NCBI RefSeq assembly: GCF_017592545.1
Contig: NZ_JAGFOA010000003.1
Span: forward strand, 353,544-417,543
Length of the DNA: 64,000 bases
From: Microbacterium stercoris
GTDB taxonomy: Bacteria > Actinomycetota > Actinomycetes > Actinomycetales > Microbacteriaceae
Reading direction: 5' to 3'
The notes under the pieces were generated by a model. The model ran no database searches, was not told the origin of the DNA, and worked only from the letters and a program-made list of their open reading frames with translations. Of the stretch, positions 54,001-62,059 are shown piece by piece (position 1 is the stretch's first letter; the number at the start of each line of letters is the position of its first letter). The position numbers were made by a program, and so were the translations under genes.

Positions 54001-54558
54001 GGCATCCGCAACTGGGCCGACCCGACCGGCGCCGGCTACCAGTCGACCGCTCACTGGGGCGTCGGCGAGCTCGTCGCCGCGGATGCTCCCGGCAACGGGA
54101 ACGGCAACGGCAACGGCAACGGCAACGGGAATGGGAACGGGAACGGGAACGGGAACGGTCACGGCCACGGCCACGGCAAGGCGGTGGTGAAGGTCAGCGA
54201 CACCACGGTGAACCCGGGCGACGAGATCACGGTCTCCGGCGCGGGCTTCGTGCCGGGCGAGAAGGTGCGCATCGAGCTGCACTCCACGCCCGTCGTGCTG
54301 GACGTCGTCACGGCCGCGGCCGACGGCACGCTGACCGCCGTCGTCACCGTCCCGGCCGACGCCCCGGCGGGTGCGCACTCGATCGTCCTGATCGGCTCCG
54401 CCTCCACCGCCCGCATCGCCATCACGATCGGCGCCCTTGCCGCCACCGGGTCGGAGGGTGTGCTGCTGTACTCGATGCTCGGTGCGGCAGCGCTGCTGGC
54501 GGGCACCGCCCTGCTGGTCGCTGCGCGCCGGCGTCGCGAGGCGGCTCAGCCGGCCTGA
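51049..54558 (+). CDS. cell-wall-anchored multidomain endo-1,4-beta-xylanase (GH10)
   Basis: A 1169-residue surface enzyme cutting xylan outside the cell. Order: signal peptide (about 1-33); two CBM4/9-CBM22-type xylan-binding modules (about 34-170 and 188-342) joined by a Pro/Ser linker; GH10 domain (about 350-690) with acid/base Glu491 (VVNEVV) and nucleophile Glu609 (VTEFDV); a divergent CBM9-like module (about 700-820); a CBM9 module (about 825-1010, PAIDGAIDNKLWEAAN); a Gly-Asn/Gly-His repeat (1015-1044); an Ig-like domain; and a sortase signal LAATG (1130-1134), a membrane helix and Arg tail. LAxTG signals are used by class E sortases of Actinobacteria. RBS AAAGGAG precedes ATG 51049. 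It interrupts the usual ispDF-cysS adjacency. Confidence 0.93.
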   Translation: MRRSRLFTALGAVTGSLGLVLTGIVAAAPAAGAPVVETIDFDDGSLGSWSQSGDAVLSYVDVPGGKALQVAGRASDYTGIQSAAAALKAGSTYQLSIKVKLAEGTPDTQARFVLKPAYSWGGNATVTATEWTTLTAEYTPTEDGQVYIGTGDIAGLTEYTYLLDDLVITADSGTVTPPPSGSLPPGSVVIDTDFEDGLDGWGPRDAGQGAPTVTLSEVAHGGAQAALVSDRANDGAGLLHDVTGLLPAETTFEISVALRFADGQPTDSIVLSLAETNDGTTTYKNLTTFEAVTGTGWTEYTATFPGTDAEAAQLYFETEYNGGNTNPFLVDDIVVSVPSPATVEDLPSLAGTMGDTNLGVAIDSRETTGSASELLLKHFTQITPENHMKPEAWYDANRDFAPHADAVALLDYAQENDLDLYGHVLVWHSQTPEWFFQDASGSPLGTDEASKQVLRDRMKTHIDAVADWIASEYGAFGSETNPLTAFDVVNEVVADGAENADGLRRSEWFRILGEEFIDLAFEYAEEAFNVRNADAGVERPVKLFINDYNTEQDGKQDRYAALVERLIARGVPLDGVGHQFHVSLALPVSALDGALDRFAGYGLEQAVTEFDVTTGTPVTEAKLIDQGYYFRDAFAAFREHELFSVTVWGLTDGRSWRVDSGAPLLFDDSFQAKPAYFGAAGGELPATLRAANVFGTEVALDPEADEWSRVPANDLGEGSSFRALWSAGTLSVRVDVPGGTADTTVELQLGDQTYTVAGDGTGDIPVAADLTSEGLRLAAEVPLGDAGEKDVLDFDARIVSGGSWNSPGSLGALTLIEPLSFVEIPETAKAPAIDGAIDNKLWEAANVVTTTKQVEGTGGATADVRTLWKGDTLYVLAEVADPTVDVSGSDPWIQDSVEIYVDGGNAKNGAYRADDMQIRISAENVTSFGTGDQAAQQARLTSATAAVEGGYVVEAAISLLEFGGLGTFHGLDFQVNDGTAGARTGIRNWADPTGAGYQSTAHWGVGELVAADAPGNGNGNGNGNGNGNGNGNGNGNGHGHGHGKAVVKVSDTTVNPGDEITVSGAGFVPGEKVRIELHSTPVVLDVVTAAADGTLTAVVTVPADAPAGAHSIVLIGSASTARIAITIGALAATGSEGVLLYSMLGAAALLAGTALLVAARRRREAAQPA
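54091..54180 (+). repeat. Gly-Asn / Gly-His codon repeat in the xylanase gene
   Basis: Fifteen 6-nt units (GGVAAY-type) encode 11 Gly-Asn, 3 Gly-His and a final Gly-Lys. Near-identical units make this a slippage-prone linker whose length may vary between strains. Confidence 0.9.
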
Positions 54559-54574
54559 TCCTCCCCGGACGCCG

Positions 54575-54610
54575 AACGGCGGGCCGTCCCGTGCGGGGCG
54601 GTCCGCCGTT
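54575..54610. terminator. terminator between xylanase and acetyltransferase genes
   Basis: AACGGCGG (54575-54582) pairs with CCGCCGTT (54603-54610), with further imperfect pairing inside. It lies between convergent genes. Confidence 0.65.
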
Positions 54611-54638
54611 GGTGTCAGCTCCGGTCAGACGGTCCGGA

Positions 54639-55100
54639 TCAGACGGCGCGGGTCATAAACGTCGACAGCGGATCGGGGCGGTAGGGCGGGAAGGCCTCGC
54701 ACTCGACGAATCCCTCGCTGGAATAGAGCGACCTCGCCGGATCGAACGCGTCGCCGCTGCCCGTCTCGAGCCAGAGCGAGTCCAGGCCGAGTGTCTCCGC
54801 CTCCGTGATGATCCGGCGCAGCAGGGCACGGGCGACGCCGCGGCCGAGGTGCGCCTCGGCGGTGCGGAACGACTTCAGCTCGCCCCGCGACGCGTCGATC
54901 TGGCGCAGCGCGGCGATGCCCGCGACCTCGCCGCCGATCCAGGCGCTCCACAGCGTGATCTCCGGCGCCCGCAGCGCGTCGATGTCGAGGGCGTGCGTGC
55001 TCTCGGGCGGGGAGTCCGCGTGCATCTGCGCGTGGTGGTGGGCGACGAGCGCACGCGTCTGCGCGCCCGTCAGGTCGTCGATCCGGATCTCGATGCTCAC
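54639..55100 (-). CDS. GNAT-family N-acetyltransferase
   Basis: A 153-residue single GNAT domain. The acetyl-CoA loop reads HLGRGVARALLRRIITEAE, and YSSEGFVECEAFPPYRPDP is typical of the fold's end. GTG 55100 lies 6 nt after GAGAAT on the minus strand, supporting this start. Substrate unknown. It lies inside the segment that separates ispDF from cysS. Confidence 0.87.
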   Translation of the reverse strand: MSIEIRIDDLTGAQTRALVAHHHAQMHADSPPESTHALDIDALRAPEITLWSAWIGGEVAGIAALRQIDASRGELKSFRTAEAHLGRGVARALLRRIITEAETLGLDSLWLETGSGDAFDPARSLYSSEGFVECEAFPPYRPDPLSTFMTRAV

Positions 55101-55174
55101 CTCGGCATTCTCTCGTGCCCGATAACCGCGTCATGACAGGGGTTTCCTCAGACGTCGCCCCATAGGCTGGGGAG

Positions 55175-56638
55175 GTGACCGTACGCCTCTACGACTCCCG
55201 CGCGCAGACGCTGCGCGACTTCGTGCCCCTCGTGCCCGGAGCGGTGTCGATGTACGTGTGCGGTCCCACCGTGCAGTCGGGCCCGCACATCGGGCACCTG
55301 CGGGGCGCGCTCGCCTTCGACCTGCTGCGACGCTGGCTGACGCACCGCGTCGGCCCAGTCACCTTCGTGCGCAACGTCACCGACATCGATGACAAGACGC
55401 TCGCCAATGCGACGCCCGAGGAGCCCTGGTGGGCGCTGGCGTACCGCATCGAGCGCGAGTTCACGACGGCGTACGAGAAGATCGGCATCGAGGCGCCCAC
55501 CTACGAACCCCGCGCCACGGCGTCCATCCCGCAGATGCAGGAGATCATCCAGCGTCTGATCGAGCGCGGCCACGCCTATGCGGCCGCCGGCGACGTGTAC
55601 TTCGATGTGCGCTCGTGGTCGTCGTACGGCGCGCTCACCAACCAGTCGGTCGACGCCATGGAGCCGGCCGCGGATGCCGATCCGCGCGGCAAGCGGGACC
55701 CCCGCGACTTCGCGCTGTGGAAGGGCGCCAAGCCGGATGAGCCCGCCTCCGCCACGTGGGAGTCGCCGTGGGGCGCCGGTCGCCCGGGATGGCACATCGA
55801 GTGCTCGGCGATGTCGCGTCGCTACCTCGGCGACGCCTTCGACATCCACGGCGGCGGTCTCGACCTGCGCTTCCCGCATCATGAGAACGAGCTCGCTCAG
55901 TCGACGGCCGCGGGCTTCGACTTCGCGAGCTTCTGGGTGCACAACGGGCTCGTGACCGTCGAGGGTCAGAAGATGTCGAAGTCGCTCGGCAACTTCGTGC
56001 TCGCCCATGACCTGCTCGCCCAGCGCCCCGGTCCGGTCGTGCGCTATGCGCTCGCCGCCGCGCACTACCGCTCGAACCTCGACGTCTCCGAGGGCGCCCT
56101 CGACGAGGCGGCCGCCGCCCTCGGGCGCATCACGGGCTTCCTCGAGCGCGCCGCGCGCGTTGTGCCCGGGAACGACCGCCTGCGGGCAGAGCACGACGCC
56201 ATGCCCGATCACCATCCTCTCGGGGCGCACGCCCAGGACCTGCAGCTCGCCGCCGCGGAGGGCGCGCTTCCCGATGCCTTCGCCGACGCGATGGACGACG
56301 ACCTCGGCGTGCCCCAGGCGCTCGCCGTCGTGCATGACTGGGTGCGGCGCGGAAACGTCGCGCTCGACGAACGCGACAACGCCACGGCAGAGCGCGCCTT
56401 CCATGCGGTCTCCGCGATGGTGGCCGTGCTGGGCCTCGACTTCGCCGACGAGCCGGCCGCAGACGGCGGGCCCCGCGCCGCGCTCGCGGCCCTCGTCGAG
56501 GAGCTCATCTCGCAGCGCGCCGAGGCGCGCGCATCCAAGGACTGGGCGAGTGCCGACCGGATCCGCGACCTGTTCGCGACCGCCGGAGTCGTCCTCGAAG
56601 ACACCGCAGACGGAACTGTTTGGAGCATCAATGGCTAG
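55175..56638 (+). CDS. cysS: cysteinyl-tRNA synthetase
   Basis: Charges tRNA-Cys. The 487-residue class I synthetase has the HIGH motif (PHIGH, His38-His41), the zinc ligand Cys29 in VCGPTVQSG, the region GWHIECSAMS and the KMSKS loop (266-270). It is CysS rather than the mycothiol enzyme MshC, whose CGITPYD-type motif is absent. GTG 55175 lies 6 nt after TAGGCT (55163-55168). rlmB overlaps its end by 8 nt, a conserved actinobacterial pair. Confidence 0.95.
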   Translation: MTVRLYDSRAQTLRDFVPLVPGAVSMYVCGPTVQSGPHIGHLRGALAFDLLRRWLTHRVGPVTFVRNVTDIDDKTLANATPEEPWWALAYRIEREFTTAYEKIGIEAPTYEPRATASIPQMQEIIQRLIERGHAYAAAGDVYFDVRSWSSYGALTNQSVDAMEPAADADPRGKRDPRDFALWKGAKPDEPASATWESPWGAGRPGWHIECSAMSRRYLGDAFDIHGGGLDLRFPHHENELAQSTAAGFDFASFWVHNGLVTVEGQKMSKSLGNFVLAHDLLAQRPGPVVRYALAAAHYRSNLDVSEGALDEAAAALGRITGFLERAARVVPGNDRLRAEHDAMPDHHPLGAHAQDLQLAAAEGALPDAFADAMDDDLGVPQALAVVHDWVRRGNVALDERDNATAERAFHAVSAMVAVLGLDFADEPAADGGPRAALAALVEELISQRAEARASKDWASADRIRDLFATAGVVLEDTADGTVWSING

Positions 56639-57578
56639 CAAGAAGGGCCCCCAGAAGGGCACCGGCGGACACGGTCGCAAGGCCCTCTCGGGCAAGGGAC
56701 CGACCCCCAAGGCCGAAGACCGCACGTACCACGTCGCGCACAAGCGCAAGCAGGCCGCCGAGCGCCTCGCCGCCAAGCGCGGCCAGTCGCAGCGCCCCTC
56801 TCGCGCCCCGCGCGCGAAGGGCGGCGACGACATCGAGTTCGTGACCGGCCGCAACTCGGTGCTCGAGGCGCTGCGCACGAAGATCCCCGCGATCGCGTTC
56901 TACATCGCGCAGCGTGTGGAGATGGATGACCGCGTCAAGGAGATGCTCGTCATCGCCAAGAACCGCGAGATCCCCGTGCTCGAGGTCACCCGTCCCGAGC
57001 TCGACCGCATGGCCGGCTTCGACGGCGTGCACCAGGGCGTCGCGCTCAAGGTGCCGCCGTACGAGTACGCCCACCCGCACGACCTGCTCGAGCAGGTCAT
57101 CGACCAGGGCAAGACGCCGCTGTTCGTCGCGCTCGACGGCGTGACCGATGCGCGCAACCTGGGGGCGATCATCCGCTCGACCGCCGCGTTCGGCGGCCAC
57201 GGCGTGATCATCCCGCAGCGTCGCTCGGCGGGCATGAACTCGGGCGCGTGGAAGACCAGCGCGGGCGCCGCGGCGCGCATCCCCGTCGCCATGGCCACGA
57301 ACCTCACCGCCATGCTGAAGGACTTCAAGAAGCAGGGTGTGTTCGTGCTCGGCCTGGACGGCGGCGGCGACGTCTCGCTCCCGGCTCTCGAGCTCGCCGA
57401 CCGACCGGTCGTTGTGGTCGTCGGCTCCGAGGGCAAGGGGCTCTCGCGCCTGGTGACCGAGAACTGCGACCAGATCGTCTCGATCCCGATCTCCGCGGCC
57501 ACCGAGTCGCTCAACGCCGGCATCGCGGCCTCGGTCGCGCTCTACCAGATCGCGACGCTGCGCCAGTCCGCAGAGTAA
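56631..57578 (+). CDS. rlmB: 23S rRNA (guanosine-2'-O)-methyltransferase RlmB (SpoU family)
   Basis: The 315-residue SPOUT methyltransferase 2'-O-methylates a guanosine in 23S rRNA. The N-terminal 75 residues are basic and low complexity (Lys/Arg/Gly), followed by the substrate-binding domain and the knotted SAM domain: VALDGVTDARNLGAIIRSTA, VVVVGSEGKGLSRL and SIPISAATESLNAGIAAS. ATG 56631 begins inside cysS (8-nt overlap). Orientation and order match other Actinobacteria. Confidence 0.92.
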   Translation: MASKKGPQKGTGGHGRKALSGKGPTPKAEDRTYHVAHKRKQAAERLAAKRGQSQRPSRAPRAKGGDDIEFVTGRNSVLEALRTKIPAIAFYIAQRVEMDDRVKEMLVIAKNREIPVLEVTRPELDRMAGFDGVHQGVALKVPPYEYAHPHDLLEQVIDQGKTPLFVALDGVTDARNLGAIIRSTAAFGGHGVIIPQRRSAGMNSGAWKTSAGAAARIPVAMATNLTAMLKDFKKQGVFVLGLDGGGDVSLPALELADRPVVVVVGSEGKGLSRLVTENCDQIVSIPISAATESLNAGIAASVALYQIATLRQSAE

Positions 57579-57627
57579 TCTGCGAGCTGACCGCGCTCCC
57601 GCGGCACCGTCCGAGGAAAGGCAGACC

Positions 57628-58269
57628 ATGGCACGCATCGCCGTCATCGGAGGCACCGGCTACGCCGGAGGCCACATCGTGCAGGAGGCGGCCAAGCGCG
57701 GCCACACCGTCGTCTCGGTGGCCCGCAAGGTGCCCACGGAGCGCGTTCCGGGCGTCACGTACATCGAGGGCTCTCTGCTCGATGTCCCCGGGCTCCTGAA
57801 GGAGCTCGAGGGCGTGCAGACGATCGTCTCGTGCGTCGCGCCGCGCGGTGACATGGAGGGTCAGGTGCGCCCGTCGCTCGCCGAGCTGGCCGCGGAGGTG
57901 CCTGAGGGCGTGCGCCTGGGCGTCATCGGCGGCGCCGGCGGCAGCCTCGTGGCCGAGGGCGGCCCGCGTCTCATCGACGCGGGGGGCTTCCCCGACGAGT
58001 TCAAGCCCGAGGCGTTCGAGATGATCGGCGTGCTCGAAGACCTCGAAGCGACCCCGGCGTCGGTCGACTGGTTCTTCGTGCACCCGGCGGCGGGGTTCGG
58101 AGCCTTCGCGCCGGGCGAGCGCACGGGGCGCTACCGCACCGGCGGCGACATCCTGGTGACCGACGAGAACGGCGCCTCCATGCTCTCCGGCGCCGACTTC
58201 GCGATCGCGGTGGTCGACGAGATCGAGACGCCGAAGCACCACCGCACGCGCTTCACCGTCGGCTACTGA
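57628..58269 (+). CDS. NAD(P)-binding oxidoreductase (atypical SDR)
   Basis: The 213-residue Rossmann-fold protein begins with the dinucleotide motif VIGGTGYAGGHIV and contains VIGGAGGSLVAEGG, where classical SDRs carry the active-site YxxxK; no such pair is evident. It resembles the NmrA/DUF group of NAD(P)H-binding proteins found in stress-related roles. RBS AGGAAAG precedes ATG 57628. It ends 5 nt from the convergent DUF4032 gene. Confidence 0.82.
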   Translation: MARIAVIGGTGYAGGHIVQEAAKRGHTVVSVARKVPTERVPGVTYIEGSLLDVPGLLKELEGVQTIVSCVAPRGDMEGQVRPSLAELAAEVPEGVRLGVIGGAGGSLVAEGGPRLIDAGGFPDEFKPEAFEMIGVLEDLEATPASVDWFFVHPAAGFGAFAPGERTGRYRTGGDILVTDENGASMLSGADFAIAVVDEIETPKHHRTRFTVGY

Positions 58270-58274
58270 CGCCG

Positions 58275-59552
58275 TCAGACCAGATCGCGCCAGTCGACCT
58301 CGGGTGACTGCGGCAGCGGCGCGGTGATCGTCTCGGTGAGGGGCCCCATGATCGTGGCCTCGTCGCGTCGGTGGCGCAGCACGTTGCCCATGTAGCTGCT
58401 CAGCACCTCGGCCAGCGGCACGGATGCGTCGCGCTGCTCCTGCAGGAACCAGCGGTGCTCGAGCACCTCGTGGTACACCTCGGCGGGCTCGAGCTTCGCA
58501 CGCAGCTCGTAGGGGATGGCGCGCACCACGGGCTCGAACGCCTGCGTGAGCCACTCGTGTGCGGCGAGCTCCTCCTCGTCCTCCGAGCGGCCCGTGTGGA
58601 GCCGGAACTCGTCGAGGTCGTTGAGCAGACGACGGGCCTGGTTCTCCTCGACGTCCAGACCCGTGAGCCGGATGAGCCGGCGGGCGTGGTGTCCCGCGTC
58701 CACGACCTTCGGCTGGATCGAGACGCGGCTTCCGCCGCCCTCGGTCTCGATCGACATCTCGTCGATGTCGAAGCCCAGGTCGTTGAGCAGGCGCACGCGT
58801 TCGGTGATACGCCACGCCTCGCGCGAGGAGAACGTCTGCTCGTCGTGCAGGGCGCCCCACAGCGACCGGTAGGCGGCGACGATCCCGTCGGCGACCGCCA
58901 CCGGGTCCACCCCCTCCACCCGGCCGTGGGCCGCGAGATCCAGCAGCTCGCCCGCGATGTTCGTGCGCGCGAGGTCGAGGTCGTGATCGCGCTGGCCCTC
59001 GCTGAGTCCACCCTCGTGCAGCTCGCCCGTCTCGGCGTCGACGAGGTAGGCGGCGAAGGATCCGGCATCGCGGCGGAAGAGCGTGTTCGAGAGCGACACG
59101 TCGCCCCAGTAGAAGCCCACGTTGTGCAGGCGCACGAGCAGCAGCGCGAGAGCGTCGACGAGGCGGGTGGCGGTCTCGGGCCGAAGCGCGTGGGTGAACA
59201 GCGCGCGATACGGCATCGAGAAGCTCAGGTGGGCCGTGACGAGGGCCGCGCGCAGGGGAGTGCCGTCCTGCGCCGTGCGGCCCGCGACGACGGCGACGCG
59301 CTTGACGCAGGGCACATCGAGCTTGGCGAGTGCGCCCAGCATCTCGTACTCGCGCTGGGCCATCGCATCGGTGGTCTCCTTCACCGCGATGACGCGCCCC
59401 GACATCTCGCTGAAGCGCACGATGTGGCGGGAGATGCCCTTGGGCAGCTTCACGATCGCGCTCGCGGGCCAGGCCTCGAGCGGGGTCGACCACGGCAGCG
59501 TCAGAAGCTGCGGGTCGGTCTCGGCGGCGGTGATGCGGAGGGAGTCGGGCAT
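58275..59552 (-). CDS. DUF4032 protein with kinase-like N-terminal domain
   Basis: The 425-residue soluble protein has an N-terminal half that resembles small kinases: VIAVKETTDAMAQREYEML (lysine and C-helix Glu) and NVGFYWGDVSLSNTLFRRD, similar to a WGDxxxxN catalytic loop. The C-terminal half is the DUF4032 region. ATG 59552 lies 7 nt after TAGGTT on the minus strand, so it may be leaderless. Substrate is unknown and kinase activity is inference only. Confidence 0.8.
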   Translation of the reverse strand: MPDSLRITAAETDPQLLTLPWSTPLEAWPASAIVKLPKGISRHIVRFSEMSGRVIAVKETTDAMAQREYEMLGALAKLDVPCVKRVAVVAGRTAQDGTPLRAALVTAHLSFSMPYRALFTHALRPETATRLVDALALLLVRLHNVGFYWGDVSLSNTLFRRDAGSFAAYLVDAETGELHEGGLSEGQRDHDLDLARTNIAGELLDLAAHGRVEGVDPVAVADGIVAAYRSLWGALHDEQTFSSREAWRITERVRLLNDLGFDIDEMSIETEGGGSRVSIQPKVVDAGHHARRLIRLTGLDVEENQARRLLNDLDEFRLHTGRSEDEEELAAHEWLTQAFEPVVRAIPYELRAKLEPAEVYHEVLEHRWFLQEQRDASVPLAEVLSSYMGNVLRHRRDEATIMGPLTETITAPLPQSPEVDWRDLV

Positions 59553-59577
59553 GTGGGCAAACCTACGGGAAAAGCGA

Positions 59578-59615
59578 GACGGCGCGAACGGATCCGAGGA
59601 TCCATCCGCGCCGTC
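59578..59615 (-). terminator. terminator after the sugar-transport ATPase gene
   Basis: GACGGCGCG (59578-59586) pairs with CGCGCCGTC (59607-59615), with an inner GATCC/GGATC pair, just downstream of the minus-strand ATPase gene. Confidence 0.7.
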
Positions 59616-59630
59616 CGCGTGAGGTGCGCG

Positions 59631-60728
<1,098 letters not shown>

Positions 60729-60996
60729 TATCTGTTTCTCCTTCACCGGCAGGTACGTGCCGGACGATCCGTAGTGATGGAGCGACGTACAACCGCCGCT
60801 AGACCCGCCTTTGGGTCGGGATCAGTATGCCATGCCCGCAGAGGGGGTCCGTCCATCGGCGTGTCGGGCGGCCCGACGGGCGGTGACGCACAGGCGGAAT
60901 GCCCGTCCTGTCTGATTTCTCCCAGCCGTTCGACCTAGCATCGGAGACGTTGTGGTCGCTCTCTGCGGCTATCCGATCCACGTTCCAAGAGGTTGC

Positions 60997-61914
60997 ATGT
61001 CGAGCGACGAGACGGGCGCTTCGCCCGATCCGCGCGACCGTCGCGAAGCGGTGCGCGTGAAGGCCCAGCAGGTCAAGGCGCGTCAGGCGCGCAATCGTGT
61101 GCTCCGCCGCGCCGCCATCGTGCTGGCGATCCTGGTCGTGGTCGGCGGAGGCGCCCTCTACAGCTGGTTCGCGGTCTTCCAGCCCGCACTGTCGAAGCCC
61201 ACGCTCCAGCCGGCGAACTTCACGGCCGACGACGGCGTGGTCGTCGACGACACGATCCAGCGGGCACTCGCCACGGAGACTCCCCAGGCGACGCCCGCGC
61301 CGACCGAGACCGCGCCGGCCGAGGAGCCGATCTCGATCCACGTGTACGTCGACTACCTCTCTGAGGCGGCCGGCGAGTTCCAGCGCGTCAACGCGGATCA
61401 GCTCGAGGAGTGGCGGTCGCAGGGCGCCGTGCGGGTCGTCTACCACCCCGTCGCCATGCTGACCTCGAAGTCGAACGGCACGAAGTACTCGCAGCGCGCC
61501 GCCGGCGCCGTGGCGTGTGTCGTCGACCACGCCCCCGAGGCGTTCGCGAAGTTCAACCATGAGCTGCTCACGAACCAGCCGGCCCCCGACAGCGACGGCT
61601 TCAGCGACGCCGAGCTCGCCGACCGCGCCATCGCGACGGGCGCGCGCGACACCAAGACGGTGCGCTCGTGCATCGAGAACGAGGACTTCGTCGCCTGGGC
61701 GCGCGAGGCCACCGAGCGCGCGCTGAACGAGCCGCTGCCGGGCACGAAGAACACCCTCGACGGCGTGCCGACGATCCTGGTCGACGGCCAGCCCTACGTG
61801 GGCGCGCTGGATGTGCCCGAGGAGTTCGCCGCCTTCCTGCTCGCGATCGACAGCGAGTCGTACCTCGAGTCGGCCACCCCGACGCCCGAGCCGACGGAGG
61901 CCCCCGCGGGCTGA
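60997..61914 (+). CDS. membrane-anchored DsbA-fold (thioredoxin-like) protein lacking CxxC
   Basis: The 305-residue protein has a cytoplasmic basic N-terminus, one span (about 38-60), a Thr/Pro/Ala linker and an extracytoplasmic thioredoxin_4/DsbA-like domain (HVYVDYLSEAAGEFQ, GVPTILVDGQPYVGAL with the cis-Pro). The active-site CxxC, normally in DY-L-CPxC, reads Ser122-Glu-Ala-Ala125, so it cannot act as a dithiol oxidoreductase. Two other Cys (AVACVV, RSCIEN) remain. It may be a chaperone or a regulator. RBS AGAGG precedes ATG 60997; a -10-like TAGCAT lies at 60936-60941. Confidence 0.87.
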   Translation: MSSDETGASPDPRDRREAVRVKAQQVKARQARNRVLRRAAIVLAILVVVGGGALYSWFAVFQPALSKPTLQPANFTADDGVVVDDTIQRALATETPQATPAPTETAPAEEPISIHVYVDYLSEAAGEFQRVNADQLEEWRSQGAVRVVYHPVAMLTSKSNGTKYSQRAAGAVACVVDHAPEAFAKFNHELLTNQPAPDSDGFSDAELADRAIATGARDTKTVRSCIENEDFVAWAREATERALNEPLPGTKNTLDGVPTILVDGQPYVGALDVPEEFAAFLLAIDSESYLESATPTPEPTEAPAG

Positions 61915-61939
61915 TGCATGGGGGCCCGGCGCGGCTCGG

Positions 61940-61945
61940 TATGCT
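61940..61945 (+). promoter_or_regulatory. -10 box of tRNA-Thr(TGT)
   Basis: TATGCT about 25 nt upstream of the mature tRNA, comparable to TATGAT before the other tRNA-Thr. Confidence 0.5.
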
Positions 61946-61970
61946 CGTCTGGTCCCGTTCGCGGGACGAC

Positions 61971-62046
61971 GCCGGCTTAGCTCAGTTGGTAGAGCACCTG
62001 TCTTGTAAACAGGGGGTCATCGGTTCGAACCCGGTAGCCGGCACCA
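61971..62046 (+). tRNA. tRNA-Thr (anticodon TGT)
   Basis: Acceptor GCCGGCT pairs with AGCCGGC, D arm with AGTTGGTA, anticodon stem CCTGT/ACAGG with loop CTTGTAA (anticodon TGT, reads ACA), T arm with CGGTTCGAACCCG, and an encoded 3' CCA. It is the second threonine tRNA in the window. Confidence 0.95.
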
Positions 62047-62059
62047 CAGAAAGCCGCGC

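Noticed and set aside
50872..54378. Minus-strand frame of 1168 codons opposite the xylanase
   Set aside because: Composition is Val/Gly/Arg/Ala-rich with pseudo-repeats caused by the Gly-Asn tract. The xylanase frame carries GH10, CBM and sorting motifs.
55175..56638. Mycothiol ligase MshC instead of cysteinyl-tRNA synthetase
   Set aside because: The motif is VCGPTVQSGPHIGH with intact KMSKS and full CysS length; MshC has a different N-terminal motif and is shorter.
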